From positions 84,337 to 148,336 of the forward strand of contig SVEL01000007.1 in the NCBI GenBank assembly GCA_015057425.1: DNA of 64,000 bases, written 5' to 3'. This document shows positions 55,032 to 63,891 of the stretch, in pieces. The notes beneath the pieces were generated by a model that saw only the letters and a program-made list of their open reading frames with translations, was not told the DNA's origin and searched no databases. The stretch's first letter is position 1; each line of letters opens with the position of its first letter. The translations under genes and the position numbers were made by a program. The stretch is from Lachnospiraceae bacterium (GTDB lineage Bacteria; Bacillota; Clostridia; Lachnospirales; Lachnospiraceae).

Positions 55032-55104
55032 GACTTTTCCTTTCTTTTTGAATATACGAATGGGGACAAAATACAAACGTATCTGTCCCCATGAATTACA
55101 GGAA

Positions 55105-55449
55105 TTATTTAACTAATTCTTTAACCTTAGCTGCTTTACCTACTCTATCCTTTAAGTAGTTAAGTTTAGCACGTCTAACCTTACCAAATCTTACAACTTC
55201 AATCTTATCGATTGTAGGTGAGTGTAATGGCCAAGTCTTTTCAACACCAATACCGTTTGATGTCTTTCTAACTGTAAATGTTTCTCTTGAGCTTCCGCCC
55301 TGTCTCTTTACTACTGTTCCTTCGAAAACCTGGATTCTTTCACGGTTTCCTTCCTTGATCTTAGCGTATACCTTAATTGTATCACCAACACCAAATTCTG
55401 CAACTTCCTTTAACTGAGCTGCTTCAATGTTCTTAATAATGTCGTTCAT
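55105..55449 (-). CDS. rplS: 50S ribosomal protein L19
   Basis: The 114-residue protein starts [19 protein letters not shown] and contains [20 protein letters not shown], as in all L19. AAGGAGG lies 7 bases before ATG 55449; a longer reading upstream has no ribosome binding site. Confidence 0.97.
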   Translation of the reverse strand: MNDIIKNIEAAQLKEVAEFGVGDTIKVYAKIKEGNRERIQVFEGTVVKRQGGSSRETFTVRKTSNGIGVEKTWPLHSPTIDKIEVVRFGKVRRAKLNYLKDRVGKAAKVKELVK

Positions 55450-55529
55450 CTGCGACCTCCTTAAATATTCAATGTTCTTAATACAAAATGACGTAACAGA
55501 GGAACATCTCTTCTTCAAACTTAATCATA

Positions 55530-56264
55530 TTAACATAAAGTTTTCAAAAAAGCAATATCTTTTTTTGATAATTCTGCATTTTCAAGCAAATCCGGTCTTC
55601 TTTCATAAGTTCTTATAAGAGATTGCTCTCTTCTCCACTTTTCTATATTGGCATGATGTCCGGACAAAAGCACATCCGGAACTTTCTTTCCCATAAATTC
55701 TTCAGGCCGTGTATACTGCGGATATTCCAGCAGATTATCGTGAAAGCTTTCAAACTCTGCTGATACTTCATTATTCAATACTCCCGGGATATTTCTTGAA
55801 ATAGAATCCATCATAACCATAGCCGGAAGTTCTCCGCCGGTTAAAACATAGTCTCCGATTGATACATTATCAGTAACAATCATCTCAAGAACTCTTTCAT
55901 CTATACCTTCATAATGACCACATAAGAAAATAAGATTTTCTTCCTGTGCCAATTCTTCAGACATTTTCTGGTCAAAAACTTTTCCCTGTGGTGTAAGGTA
56001 AATCACTCTCGGTTTCTTTTCCTTATCAGTTATTTCGTCCAACACCGATTGATATGCATTATAAACAGGTTCTGCCTGCATAACCATTCCTGCACCGCCA
56101 CCATACGGATAATCATCTACATGCTTATGTTTATCATTGGTGAAATCTCTGATATTAACAGTCTTAAGAGATAATATTTTCTTTTCCATTGCCCTTCCGA
56201 ATATGCTTTCTTTCATAGCATTTTCAATCATATCAGGAAAAAGCGTTAAAACATAAAAATTCAT
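55530..56264 (-). CDS. trmD: tRNA (guanine37-N1)-methyltransferase TrmD
   Basis: TrmD methylates G37 of tRNAs reading CNN codons and prevents frameshifting. The 244-residue SPOUT enzyme has the knot [19 protein letters not shown] and [12 protein letters not shown]. It lies between rimM and rplS, the usual order. Confidence 0.97.
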   Translation of the reverse strand: MNFYVLTLFPDMIENAMKESIFGRAMEKKILSLKTVNIRDFTNDKHKHVDDYPYGGGAGMVMQAEPVYNAYQSVLDEITDKEKKPRVIYLTPQGKVFDQKMSEELAQEENLIFLCGHYEGIDERVLEMIVTDNVSIGDYVLTGGELPAMVMMDSISRNIPGVLNNEVSAEFESFHDNLLEYPQYTRPEEFMGKKVPDVLLSGHHANIEKWRREQSLIRTYERRPDLLENAELSKKDIAFLKTLC

Positions 56265-56310
56265 GAAATGTTTCCTTTCTTATGTTTCTTTCATATACAG
56301 CTTATATTTA

Positions 56311-56829
56311 TTAATCCAATAATCCGTCCATAATATGAACTTTAACAAAGCCTTCTTCAATATTTACATCAAGAACACACTGGTCTATAACAGGAAGCAG
56401 CACTTCTTTACCTGTAGAATACTGCTTAACTATATAAACATCATTGGCACCTGTTTCCATAACATCAATAAGTTCACCGAATTCTTCATCTTCATCGGTG
56501 AGAACCTTAAGACCAATCAAATCAACTATAAAATATTCGCCTTCTTCAAGAGGAACAGCATGTTCTCTTGTCACAAGTAAATCATGACTTTTATATTTTT
56601 CAACATCGTTTATATTATCAATATCCTTAAACTTAAGGATAACCATATTCTTAAAGAATTTGCAACCGGTCACCTTTACAGGTACAAGTTCTCTTCCCAT
56701 ATCAATATATGCTTCTTTTAACACTTTAAATCTGTTGACATCATCTGTGGTAGGATAAACCTTCACTTCACCTCTTATACCATGTGTAGATGAAATAACG
56801 CCAACACGCAACATACTTTCTTTATCCAT
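56311..56829 (-). CDS. rimM: 16S rRNA processing protein RimM
   Basis: RimM helps 30S maturation by binding S19. The 172-residue protein has the N-terminal RimM barrel (VGVISSTHGIRGEVKVYPTT) and a C-terminal PRC domain (GVKVLTDEDEEFGEL-type, then VLLPVIDQCVLDVN). A 270-base gap with a large inverted repeat precedes it. Confidence 0.96.
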   Translation of the reverse strand: MDKESMLRVGVISSTHGIRGEVKVYPTTDDVNRFKVLKEAYIDMGRELVPVKVTGCKFFKNMVILKFKDIDNINDVEKYKSHDLLVTREHAVPLEEGEYFIVDLIGLKVLTDEDEEFGELIDVMETGANDVYIVKQYSTGKEVLLPVIDQCVLDVNIEEGFVKVHIMDGLLD

Positions 56830-56847
56830 TCTGACTCCTATTTTGCA

Positions 56848-57093
56848 AAAAAGAGCTATTGTATATTATTTTACTATTTTGCATACAGATTTATCGTTAT
56901 CACTTTCAGCACGCTTGCGCTGCTCTCCGCACACAACGGTACATAAGATGCTTGTCTATGGTCAAATGACAATAAACTGTCATTTGACACATATCCAACC
57001 ACCTAAGTACCGGCGGCTCCAAAGCACTTCAAGTGATAATCGTAAATCTGTATACAAGTGAAGATAAATATAACTTATACAATAGCTCTTTTT
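56848..57093. repeat. 246-bp imperfect inverted-repeat element between khpA and rimM
   Basis: The ends carry an 18-base perfect inverted repeat (56848-56865 with 57076-57093). Inside, a second pair of about 23 bases (near 56882-56905 with 57031-57054) differs only at three central bases. A central 11-base perfect hairpin lies at 56961-56988. The middle is richer in G and C than the flanks. No protein is encoded. The shape is that of a MITE-like element or a long structured RNA in the khpA-rimM intercistronic region. Confidence 0.7.
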
Positions 57094-57100
57094 ATATGAT

Positions 57101-57331
57101 TTACTGTAATATGTCTACAATAACCTTCTTATCTTCTTTAGATGAGGCTGCATTAACAACTGAACGGATTGACTTTGCAATACGTCCCTGTTTGCCGATT
57201 ACCTTACCCATATCTGAAGGTGCAACTTTTAATTCTATTACAATAGCTTTGTCTGTTTCCTTTTCTGTAACAACTACTTCATCCGGAAGGTCAACAAGTG
57301 CTTTTGCAATTACTTCTACTAAGTCTTTCAT
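57101..57331 (-). CDS. khpA: KH domain RNA-binding protein KhpA
   Basis: KhpA binds RNA together with KhpB and affects cell size and division in several Firmicutes. The 76-residue protein is a single KH domain with the GxxG loop in VIGKQGRIAKSIRSVV. It lies between rpsP and rimM, the conserved place. Confidence 0.94.
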   Translation of the reverse strand: MKDLVEVIAKALVDLPDEVVVTEKETDKAIVIELKVAPSDMGKVIGKQGRIAKSIRSVVNAASSKEDKKVIVDILQ

Positions 57332-57363
57332 TTATTCTCCAATCCGGCTGTCAATTGAACAAA

Positions 57364-57609
57364 TTATTTTTCAATTCCTGCCTGCTTTAATAACTTAGCA
57401 ACAACTTCTGTTGGCTGTGCGCCATTGTTTAACCACTTCTTTGCTAATTCAGCATCGATTTCTACTGCACTTGGTTCACGAGTTGGATCGTATGTACCGA
57501 TCTCTTCGATAAATCTTCCGTCTCTTGGTGATCTTGAATCTGAAACTATCACTCTATAGAAAGGTGCCTTCTTCTGTCCCATTCTTCTTAATCTGATCTT
57601 TACTGCCAT
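57364..57609 (-). CDS. rpsP: 30S ribosomal protein S16
   Basis: The 81-residue protein has [20 protein letters not shown] and [14 protein letters not shown], the S16 hallmarks. AGGAGG lies upstream of ATG 57609. Confidence 0.97.
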   Translation of the reverse strand: MAVKIRLRRMGQKKAPFYRVIVSDSRSPRDGRFIEEIGTYDPTREPSAVEIDAELAKKWLNNGAQPTEVVAKLLKQAGIEK

Positions 57610-57652
57610 TTTAATAATCCTCCTAAAATCTTTCAAAAATTAATTATATATG

Positions 57653-58996
57653 TTAAAACGGGAATCTCATACGTCCCATCTTACCACCGCGTTTGCCGCC
57701 CATCATGCCGGGCAATTGTTTCATAAGCTTTCTCGCCTGTTCAAACTGTTTTACAAGACGATTAACTTCACTGATATCTACACCTGCACCTCTTGCAATT
57801 CTATGCTTTCTTGAAGGGTTAAGTATAGACGGATTTGTTCGTTCCTTTAATGTCATTGAATATATAATAGCTTCAACTCTTGCAAGCTGTTTTTCATCAG
57901 GCATATCAACACCTTTAAGCTGATTCCCCATACCCGGAATCATATTCATGATTTCCGAAAGGCCACCCATATTCTTTATCTGACCCATATATTCAAGATA
58001 ATCATTAAAGTCAAACTCAGCCTTTTTAAGCTTCTGACTCATTTCTTTGGCTTTCTGTTCATCTACCGCAGCTTCTGCCTTTTCGATTAATGAAAGCACA
58101 TCTCCCATACCAAGGATTCTTGATGCCATTCTGTCCGGATAAAACTGTTCAAGGTCTGAAAGCTTTTCACCCATACCTACATATAATACCGGTTTTCCTG
58201 TAACCGCTCTGATTGAAAGAGCTGCACCACCTCTTGTATCACCATCAAGCTTTGTGATGATAACTCCGTCAATTCCGACTTTCTCATCGAAAACTGATGC
58301 AACATTTACCGCATCCTGACCTGTCATAGCATCAACAACAAGTATGGTCTGGTCTATAGTAATGTTATCTCTTATTTCAACAAGTTCATCCATCATGGCT
58401 TCATCAACCTGAAGACGACCTGCCGTATCAATAATAATAACATTATTATCATTTTTAGCAGCATGCTCAATAGCTGCTTTAGCGATGTTAACAGGCTTGT
58501 GACTTGTTCCCATTGCAAACACAGGAACCTGTTGTTTTTCGCCGTTAACCTTTAACTGTTCTATAGCTGCCGGCCTGTAGATATCGCAGGCTACAAGTAA
58601 TGGTCTCTTACCTTTGGCCTTTAACTTACCGGCAATCTTTGCTACCGTAGTTGTCTTACCTGCACCTTGGAGACCCATCATCATAATGACTGTCATTCCT
58701 GAAGAATTAACCTTAAGTTCTGTAGTCTCAGACCCCATAAGCTTAACCATTTCTTCGTTAACAATCTTTATAACCATCTGTCCCGGTGTAAGACTCTCTA
58801 AAACATCCTGTCCGACTGCTCTTTCCTGAACCGATTTAATAAAGTCTTTAACAACCTTGAAGCTTACATCGGCTTCTAAAAGAGCCATCTTAACTTCCTT
58901 AAGAGCTGCCTTTACATCATCTTCCGTAAGTCTGCCCTTACCTCGTAAGTTCTTAAAAACTTTTTGCAATTTATCTGATAAGCTTTCAAAAGCCAT
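57653..58996 (-). CDS. ffh: Signal recognition particle protein Ffh
   Basis: Ffh binds signal peptides and 4.5S RNA and targets proteins to the membrane with FtsY. The 447-residue protein has an N domain, a G domain with GLQGAGKTTTVAKIAGK (about 106-122), DTAGRL and TKLDGD, and a methionine-rich M domain ending in a Gly/Met/Lys tail. Confidence 0.97.
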   Translation of the reverse strand: MAFESLSDKLQKVFKNLRGKGRLTEDDVKAALKEVKMALLEADVSFKVVKDFIKSVQERAVGQDVLESLTPGQMVIKIVNEEMVKLMGSETTELKVNSSGMTVIMMMGLQGAGKTTTVAKIAGKLKAKGKRPLLVACDIYRPAAIEQLKVNGEKQQVPVFAMGTSHKPVNIAKAAIEHAAKNDNNVIIIDTAGRLQVDEAMMDELVEIRDNITIDQTILVVDAMTGQDAVNVASVFDEKVGIDGVIITKLDGDTRGGAALSIRAVTGKPVLYVGMGEKLSDLEQFYPDRMASRILGMGDVLSLIEKAEAAVDEQKAKEMSQKLKKAEFDFNDYLEYMGQIKNMGGLSEIMNMIPGMGNQLKGVDMPDEKQLARVEAIIYSMTLKERTNPSILNPSRKHRIARGAGVDISEVNRLVKQFEQARKLMKQLPGMMGGKRGGKMGRMRFPF

Positions 58997-59026
58997 ATCT
59001 CTCTCCTATCAATACAAATTACCGGA

Positions 59027-59383
59027 TTATAACTTATCAATTATACTTTCCAGTTTATTAATAACTTCATTAACTAACTCTTTATCAGATTCATCAAGAT
59101 TATCACATTTAATCTTTGCGATTGAATTCTTCATGTCAGAAACATCTTCTTTAACCTGACTGAACCTTTCAAGTAAATGAAGCTTTTCTTCATAACCATC
59201 AAGAATCTTATCACATCTTTTAATCAAATCATGTACACCCTGTCTGCTTATGCCACGTTCTTCTGCAATCTCGCTTATACCGATATCGTTAAGAACATAA
59301 TCTTCATAAACACTTTTTTGATGTTCAGTAAGTAACTCACCATAAAAATCATATAACAATGATTGTTTTACAATTTTTTCCAT
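59027..59383 (-). CDS. ylxM: YlxM/p13-like helix-turn-helix protein
   Basis: The 118-residue protein has a sigma-70 region 4-like helix-turn-helix ([16 protein letters not shown] then [19 protein letters not shown]) and a coiled C-terminal part. YlxM proteins sit directly before ffh in Firmicutes and affect the SRP pathway. ATG 59383 with TAGGT upstream is the start. Confidence 0.9.
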   Translation of the reverse strand: MEKIVKQSLLYDFYGELLTEHQKSVYEDYVLNDIGISEIAEERGISRQGVHDLIKRCDKILDGYEEKLHLLERFSQVKEDVSDMKNSIAKIKCDNLDESDKELVNEVINKLESIIDKL

Positions 59384-59417
59384 ATAAATACCTACTTTCC
59401 ATTTATCAACCTGAGTC

Positions 59418-59446
59418 ATTGTACTATAAAGAAAAACTCTTGTCAA
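59418..59446 (-). promoter_or_regulatory. Strong sigma-A promoter of the ylxM-ffh operon
   Basis: Perfect -35 TTGACA (59446-59441), an exact 17-base spacer, and -10 TACAAT (59423-59418). The -35 box lies in the downstream arm of the terminator hairpin at 59431-59472. Confidence 0.85.
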
Positions 59447-59472
59447 GTATTTTTTCTTGACAAGAGTTTTTC
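59431..59472 (-). terminator. Terminator hairpin overlapping the ylxM promoter
   Basis: A perfect 17-base inverted repeat (59431-59447 with 59456-59472) has an 8-base loop and TTTTTCTTT on the minus-strand exit. It would stop transcripts from the accessory genes upstream while supplying the ylxM -35 box. A mirror-image TTGACA lies on the plus strand at 59457, 17 bases before TACAGA. Confidence 0.75.
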
Positions 59473-59510
59473 TTTTTGTTACAGACAATGGATAACTTTA
59501 TTTCAACTCA

Positions 59511-59735
59511 TCAATTGTTCCATATATTATCCCATGGCAAAAGAGATACTGTATAAGTTTTATCTTCATATTTAAATTCAATGTACATAGGATAATCACT
59601 TTCATCAAAAGCTGTTATATCCATACATTGTTCTTCTTTAAATGACGTTATTTAAATAAAACTATAAACCGGATCAGAAAAATCAATAATTTTTCGATTT
59701 CCAATGGCAATTTCAGCTGTCTTCTATAATTCTCC
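59511..59735 (-). pseudogene. Decayed unknown gene
   Basis: The 378-base stretch between ylxM and the Rpn remnant has no intact gene. In one minus-strand frame about 70 codons read as protein-like sequence (AEIAIGNRKIIDF, then MDITAFDESDYPMYIEFKYE to a tryptophan-rich end at 59511) but are interrupted by TAA. A GGAG site near 59730 is followed by ATA where a start codon would be expected. I cannot name the family. Confidence 0.4.
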
Positions 59736-59761
59736 TTTTAAATATATAAACAAAATTAATA

Positions 59762-60275
59762 CTATTTATGGGTATTTACTGTTGAAAGCGTTGCAATTGC
59801 AGCCTCATACTCGGCAACAGTTATCCCTACCATATCACAGGCTTCCTCTATATGCTTTCCAGTTGACTTTATTATGTTATTAATAAATGTATATGTTTTA
59901 TCCGCACGTTCTCTCTCTGCTATCTTTTTTTCCCATCTTCTTACTGCTTCACACATATCAATCTCCTCCTTCTCGCCTTCCAGGGCGTACTCTATCAGTT
60001 GCTCGGCTCCGACAATCACGCCCACCGTCAGCAGGGTTATCCTTCGGATATTTTCACCCATATAAGGTCTAAGTATCTCCGTCACATCCTTTTCTTTATT
60101 GTAAAAAAAGTCATGTATCAGGCTGAACAGTTGCTTATTATCCCTATCCTTAAAATCATAATCCTTCAAATCCTTAGCCGACACAAGAAGCAAGCTGCTG
60201 TCGTCAAAGTATTCCTTCAGTTCCTCCGGAATATCCATCATGTCCGACAGCCTTATTTAATTCAATTTTGCTCAA
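59762..60275 (-). pseudogene. Rpn family nuclease/transposase remnant with internal deletion
   Basis: Rpn proteins are PD-(D/E)xK nucleases that promote recombination. An AGGAGG site (60288-60283) leads to a TTG (60275) and about eight N-terminal codons (MSKIELNK). The frame then shifts into a 159-codon reading that begins MMDIPEELKEYF and carries only the C-terminal part of the family (LLVSAKDLKDYDF, AERERADKTYTFINNI). The nuclease core that should lie between is missing, so a deletion of several hundred bases near 60245 is likely. Promoter and binding site remain. Confidence 0.65.
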
Positions 60276-60360
60276 AAAACTTCCTCCTATGTAATTACTT
60301 TACTCTCCAGGATAATAAAATAGTTTCGCACATATATAGCATTAATTATTTTACACATAT

Positions 60361-60389
60361 ATTATGATGCATTGATGTAGATTTGTCAA
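60361..60389 (-). promoter_or_regulatory. Promoter of the Rpn remnant
   Basis: Perfect -35 TTGACA (60389-60384), 17-base spacer, -10 CATAAT (60366-60361). It lies in the 185-base gap 60276-60460, which otherwise holds only the terminator of the lipoprotein genes. Confidence 0.55.
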
Positions 60390-60423
60390 GATTAATTATA
60401 TAGACTAACTGTGGTATTGCAAT

Positions 60424-60455
60424 AAAAAAAAGGGGAGTTTTTTTACACCCCTTTA
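60424..60455 (-). terminator. Terminator of the lipoprotein genes
   Basis: On the minus strand AGGGG and CCCCT with an A-rich loop are followed by TTTTTTT, just after the stop codon at 60461. Confidence 0.65.
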
Positions 60456-60460
60456 AATTT

Positions 60461-61282
60461 TCACGAATGCACTTCTACATAACAATCTTCAAAATATTTT
60501 CGCAATTCTTCTCTTGCATCTTTTTCATTATCATATGAATACATTATAACTATATTTTCATGATATTCTTTACCATTAATTATATTATTGTCATTTGAGC
60601 ATATAACCTTAGTTTGTCCACCGGTATCTTCCCATGCAGTATCTTTATAAAGCAGTATAAATTGCTCACTATTCATCATTTCAATTTGCTTTCTTCTGAA
60701 CATAATGCATTCATCAGCATAGTAATCATAATCCATCTGTTCAACATCATATATCTCTCCATGATATACCATAGTACAATATCCTTCTTCTGCTACTACA
60801 TATGTTCCGTCCCCTGTAAATTCATATAATTTGTACTGATATTCAAGGTCACCCATTCTAAAATAATAGTAATGTTCATATATATAATTTTTTCCATCAA
60901 TGGTTACAAGATAGTATTCCGTATCGTCCTGAAGCCATGTCAAAAGTAAATCTTCAGATTCCCATATAATATTACCATTATCTATTACTTTAAGTCTTGT
61001 GTCCGGATACTCCTGAACATTTTCAGGCTCCTTAGAATATACAACTATTTGTTCATTTTCTCCATCATTATCAATATCATAATTAAGTATATTGTCATTT
61101 CCCGGCTGGATAATCTCACTATATTTCATCCAATCATATATATGTGAAGATTCTTGATTTTTAGCTGTTGTTATATGTTCCGTTGTATGTGGTTCTGTAG
61201 TTAGAGTTTCGTTTTTATTTTCATTTGGTTTACACGCAGTTAAACATAAAATCATTATAACTAACACAAATATATTTTTCAT
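60461..61282 (-). CDS. Lipoprotein, second gene after the RHS tip
   Basis: The 273-residue protein has a lipoprotein signal (hydrophobic 4-14, lipobox LTAC with Cys17), a Thr/Glu-rich linker, and a beta-rich body containing YDIDNDGENEQIVVY, a calcium-loop-like DxDxDG repeat seen in VCBS/FG-GAP-type proteins. No enzyme motif is seen. It starts 4 bases after the first lipoprotein, on the same strand as the RHS tip. An immunity role is inference from position. Confidence 0.65.
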   Translation of the reverse strand: MKNIFVLVIMILCLTACKPNENKNETLTTEPHTTEHITTAKNQESSHIYDWMKYSEIIQPGNDNILNYDIDNDGENEQIVVYSKEPENVQEYPDTRLKVIDNGNIIWESEDLLLTWLQDDTEYYLVTIDGKNYIYEHYYYFRMGDLEYQYKLYEFTGDGTYVVAEEGYCTMVYHGEIYDVEQMDYDYYADECIMFRRKQIEMMNSEQFILLYKDTAWEDTGGQTKVICSNDNNIINGKEYHENIVIMYSYDNEKDAREELRKYFEDCYVEVHS

Positions 61283-61286
61283 TTCA

Positions 61287-62126
61287 CTAAAACTCCGATT
61301 TTATGTAGCCTACGTATTCATTATTTATACAGTCTATTACTTTGTATACATCTCCCTCTTTAACTGTAAATTCATACACAAATACATTTTTATAACTTAT
61401 TATTATCTTTTTTGCATCTGCACCTATTAAAATTTCTAATTTGACATCACATAATCTTACATATACTTCTATTTCTAACGAGTCCGAATTACATATTGTT
61501 TCGTAATTTAAAACTTCTGATGAATCAATTTTTTCGAATGTTTCTATGAGTTTTCCTGTTTCTGATATGTCAAATACAACAACTTTTGTTTTATCATCTA
61601 CATCAATAAACTCCCTAATTCTTGTTACTATAATATTCTCTGTACCACCAAGGTCTTGCATCATATCTGACAAACTATTAGGAACATATTCATAGTTTAC
61701 ACAACTGTAATAAAACTCACTATTAGGATATTTAACCGCTATTGCAAAATCCGTAGACATATCTAATATTTTGTAATATGTAACTCCATTATCTAATGTC
61801 TTTATAGCTTCATTCTCCAAATATTCTTTCTGAATATATGTTTTTCTTCTATATGTATTATTTTCATACTTTATTTCACCGCGATACTTTTCATCTACCT
61901 TCTCCATTTTTCGTGTTTCTTCTGTTTCATTATTACTAATAAATTCATCCTTTGCCTTTGATTCATATTCCTTATTGCCGTATTTTTCTGAAATATACTT
62001 GCCAGGAACACCTGCAAAGTCTATGTGTTCTTTGGTTTGTGGTTCATTGCATACCATACAACCATACATAACCATTGATATAGATAAAGCTATAACAATA
62101 CCTAGTATAATAACAATTCTTTTCAT
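61287..62126 (-). CDS. Lipoprotein, first gene after the RHS tip
   Basis: The 279-residue protein has a lipoprotein signal with lipobox VMYGC (Cys about 22) and a charged Lys/Glu linker. A body of predicted beta and helix segments follows, with no recognised domain. ATG 62126 has AAGGAGAG upstream. It starts 46 bases after the RHS stop codon. It is the better candidate for immunity because it follows the toxin directly; this is inference. Confidence 0.65.
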   Translation of the reverse strand: MKRIVIILGIVIALSISMVMYGCMVCNEPQTKEHIDFAGVPGKYISEKYGNKEYESKAKDEFISNNETEETRKMEKVDEKYRGEIKYENNTYRRKTYIQKEYLENEAIKTLDNGVTYYKILDMSTDFAIAVKYPNSEFYYSCVNYEYVPNSLSDMMQDLGGTENIIVTRIREFIDVDDKTKVVVFDISETGKLIETFEKIDSSEVLNYETICNSDSLEIEVYVRLCDVKLEILIGADAKKIIISYKNVFVYEFTVKEGDVYKVIDCINNEYVGYIKSEF

Positions 62127-62172
62127 CAATTCTCTCCTTAAAATACTTATTTTACTTATCTCTATCACATAT

Positions 62173-63891
62173 TTATTTAAACGAAATATAATTTGAATTC
62201 TGTAAGCAATTAACTAAACTTGTTATAGATACATCTTTTTTCCCTATACTAGCTTTTCCTATAAGTCTACTCCAATAATAAATAAGCCAACCTTCATTTG
62301 TGTTTCTTTTTCCTAGTGGATTTTCACCTTCTATACGTACCCACTCTTCGTCAGCTAAACTACTAACCTTATAATAATTTCTCCAAAAGTCTGTTGAAAA
62401 ATCTACATTAACCGTTCCATCCGATGCTAAAACTAGACCAGTCATTTTTCTTGAAAATGCTGCTGCAACATTATCTGTTTTATTGCGATAATGTCCAACA
62501 TTACATGATAATAAAATCAAGTATTTTAATGGTATAACTTCCATTTCATCGTATCTAGAACCAGATGAATATAGTACCTGATCTTTAGTCATATTAGGAT
62601 GATATGCGATTTGTTCTGCAGTTAACCAACTAGTCATATTATGAACAAATATTCTTTGTTCCGTTCCATGCGTATTAATTATAATATAATCATAATATGC
62701 TGCTTCTGTGTTCCAAAAATCAATAAAATGGTTTATTTTACTTATATAGTCACCTCCCAAATCCAAATATAATCTATACACTTTATCCATTGTATCAAAT
62801 AATACTTTGCATAAATTTTTTATCTCTCTATCACTATCGTATGCATCCGTATGAATGACTACCACATCTCGTATATCTGTTGCATCATCTCCTTGCGAAT
62901 CCTTTTTATTAATAGGATCATTGTTGCAGTATGAATATAAGTTATAACAAGTTTCCGAATATAACATCATCTTAATATCATCTGAATTAACAAATCTACC
63001 CACTTCACTGTCATAATATCTACTTATCAAATAATATAACCTAGTTTCATTATCATAGTAATATCCTCTATATCTAATATGATTAATCTCTGCTAATTCT
63101 AAATCACCAGTAATTGTAACTACATTTCCCCATGCATCATATTTATATGAACAGATTATATTTCCATAATTATCATATATATCTGTTACATCACCCATAG
63201 CATTTTTTCCATAATAATATTTATTATCATCATATATAAATCCAATTAAATCTGCGTAGGCATCATACACATATACAAGCACATGTTCTTCTGTAATCTC
63301 TGCTATAATATCACTACCTTCATACACATATTCCGTTATTTTACCTGCTATATTTTTAGAAACCCTATACCCATTTTCATCATACGAATATTCTATCTTT
63401 ATTCCATCTACATCTGCGCCTACAAGTTCTCTACCATTCCATGTAAATTGTACATCATTTAAATATTTTAAAGGATTACCCATTTTATCGTACGTAATTT
63501 CTTGTCCATTATAAGTTTGTAAAAGATTTCCCCACTCTTTATTATATAAGTATTCATCCTTATCTATAAGATTATCAATCTCATTTTCTGTTAATAAATA
63601 GCTATTTTTTTCTTCTAAATTACCATAATTATCATATAAATACTCATATAATCGATCATTTTCATAATCGTATTCTTTATATACCCTACCCAACTTGTCA
63701 TATTCGTATTCATTTACTATTATACCATCTCTCAAGTTCTTTATCAGTCTGCCATTATTGTCATAACAATATTGTTTATTTATACCATTTTCATATATTC
63801 TCGTAATTTTGCCATCTGCGTTCTCTCTCTCAGAATCAATGAGTATTCCTTCATCATTTTTTACCAATAGTTCTATTGGATCTATATTATT
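62173..63891 (-). CDS. RHS protein 3' part with caspase-like C-terminal domain (5'-truncated)
   Basis: From TTG 63867 the frame has 564 residues. Residues 1-260 are YD/RHS repeats (for example DNNGRLIKN, YDKLGRVYKEYDYEN). The RHS core end, YYDSEVGRFVNSDD then NDPINKKDSQGDD, lies at about 283-328. Residues 329-564 form a separate C-terminal domain with YDYIIINTHGTEQ (His400) and YLILLSCNVGHY (Cys455). Both follow beta-strand-like segments, as the catalytic pair does in caspase/CHAT-type cysteine peptidases. The frame stays open upstream (DPIELL) to about 63891, where IS sequence begins. The N-terminal part and secretion signal are lost. Confidence 0.8.
   Translation of the reverse strand, partial: NNIDPIELLVKNDEGILIDSERENADGKITRIYENGINKQYCYDNNGRLIKNLRDGIIVNEYEYDKLGRVYKEYDYENDRLYEYLYDNYGNLEEKNSYLLTENEIDNLIDKDEYLYNKEWGNLLQTYNGQEITYDKMGNPLKYLNDVQFTWNGRELVGADVDGIKIEYSYDENGYRVSKNIAGKITEYVYEGSDIIAEITEEHVLVYVYDAYADLIGFIYDDNKYYYGKNAMGDVTDIYDNYGNIICSYKYDAWGNVVTITGDLELAEINHIRYRGYYYDNETRLYYLISRYYDSEVGRFVNSDDIKMMLYSETCYNLYSYCNNDPINKKDSQGDDATDIRDVVVIHTDAYDSDREIKNLCKVLFDTMDKVYRLYLDLGGDYISKINHFIDFWNTEAAYYDYIIINTHGTEQRIFVHNMTSWLTAEQIAYHPNMTKDQVLYSSGSRYDEMEVIPLKYLILLSCNVGHYRNKTDNVAAAFSRKMTGLVLASDGTVNVDFSTDFWRNYYKVSSLADEEWVRIEGENPLGKRNTNEGWLIYYWSRLIGKASIGKKDVSITSLVNCLQNSNYISFK

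Noticed and set aside
56843..57098. Protein gene in the khpA-rimM gap
   Set aside because: The open frames there lack binding sites and cross the inverted repeats; the structure itself is the feature.
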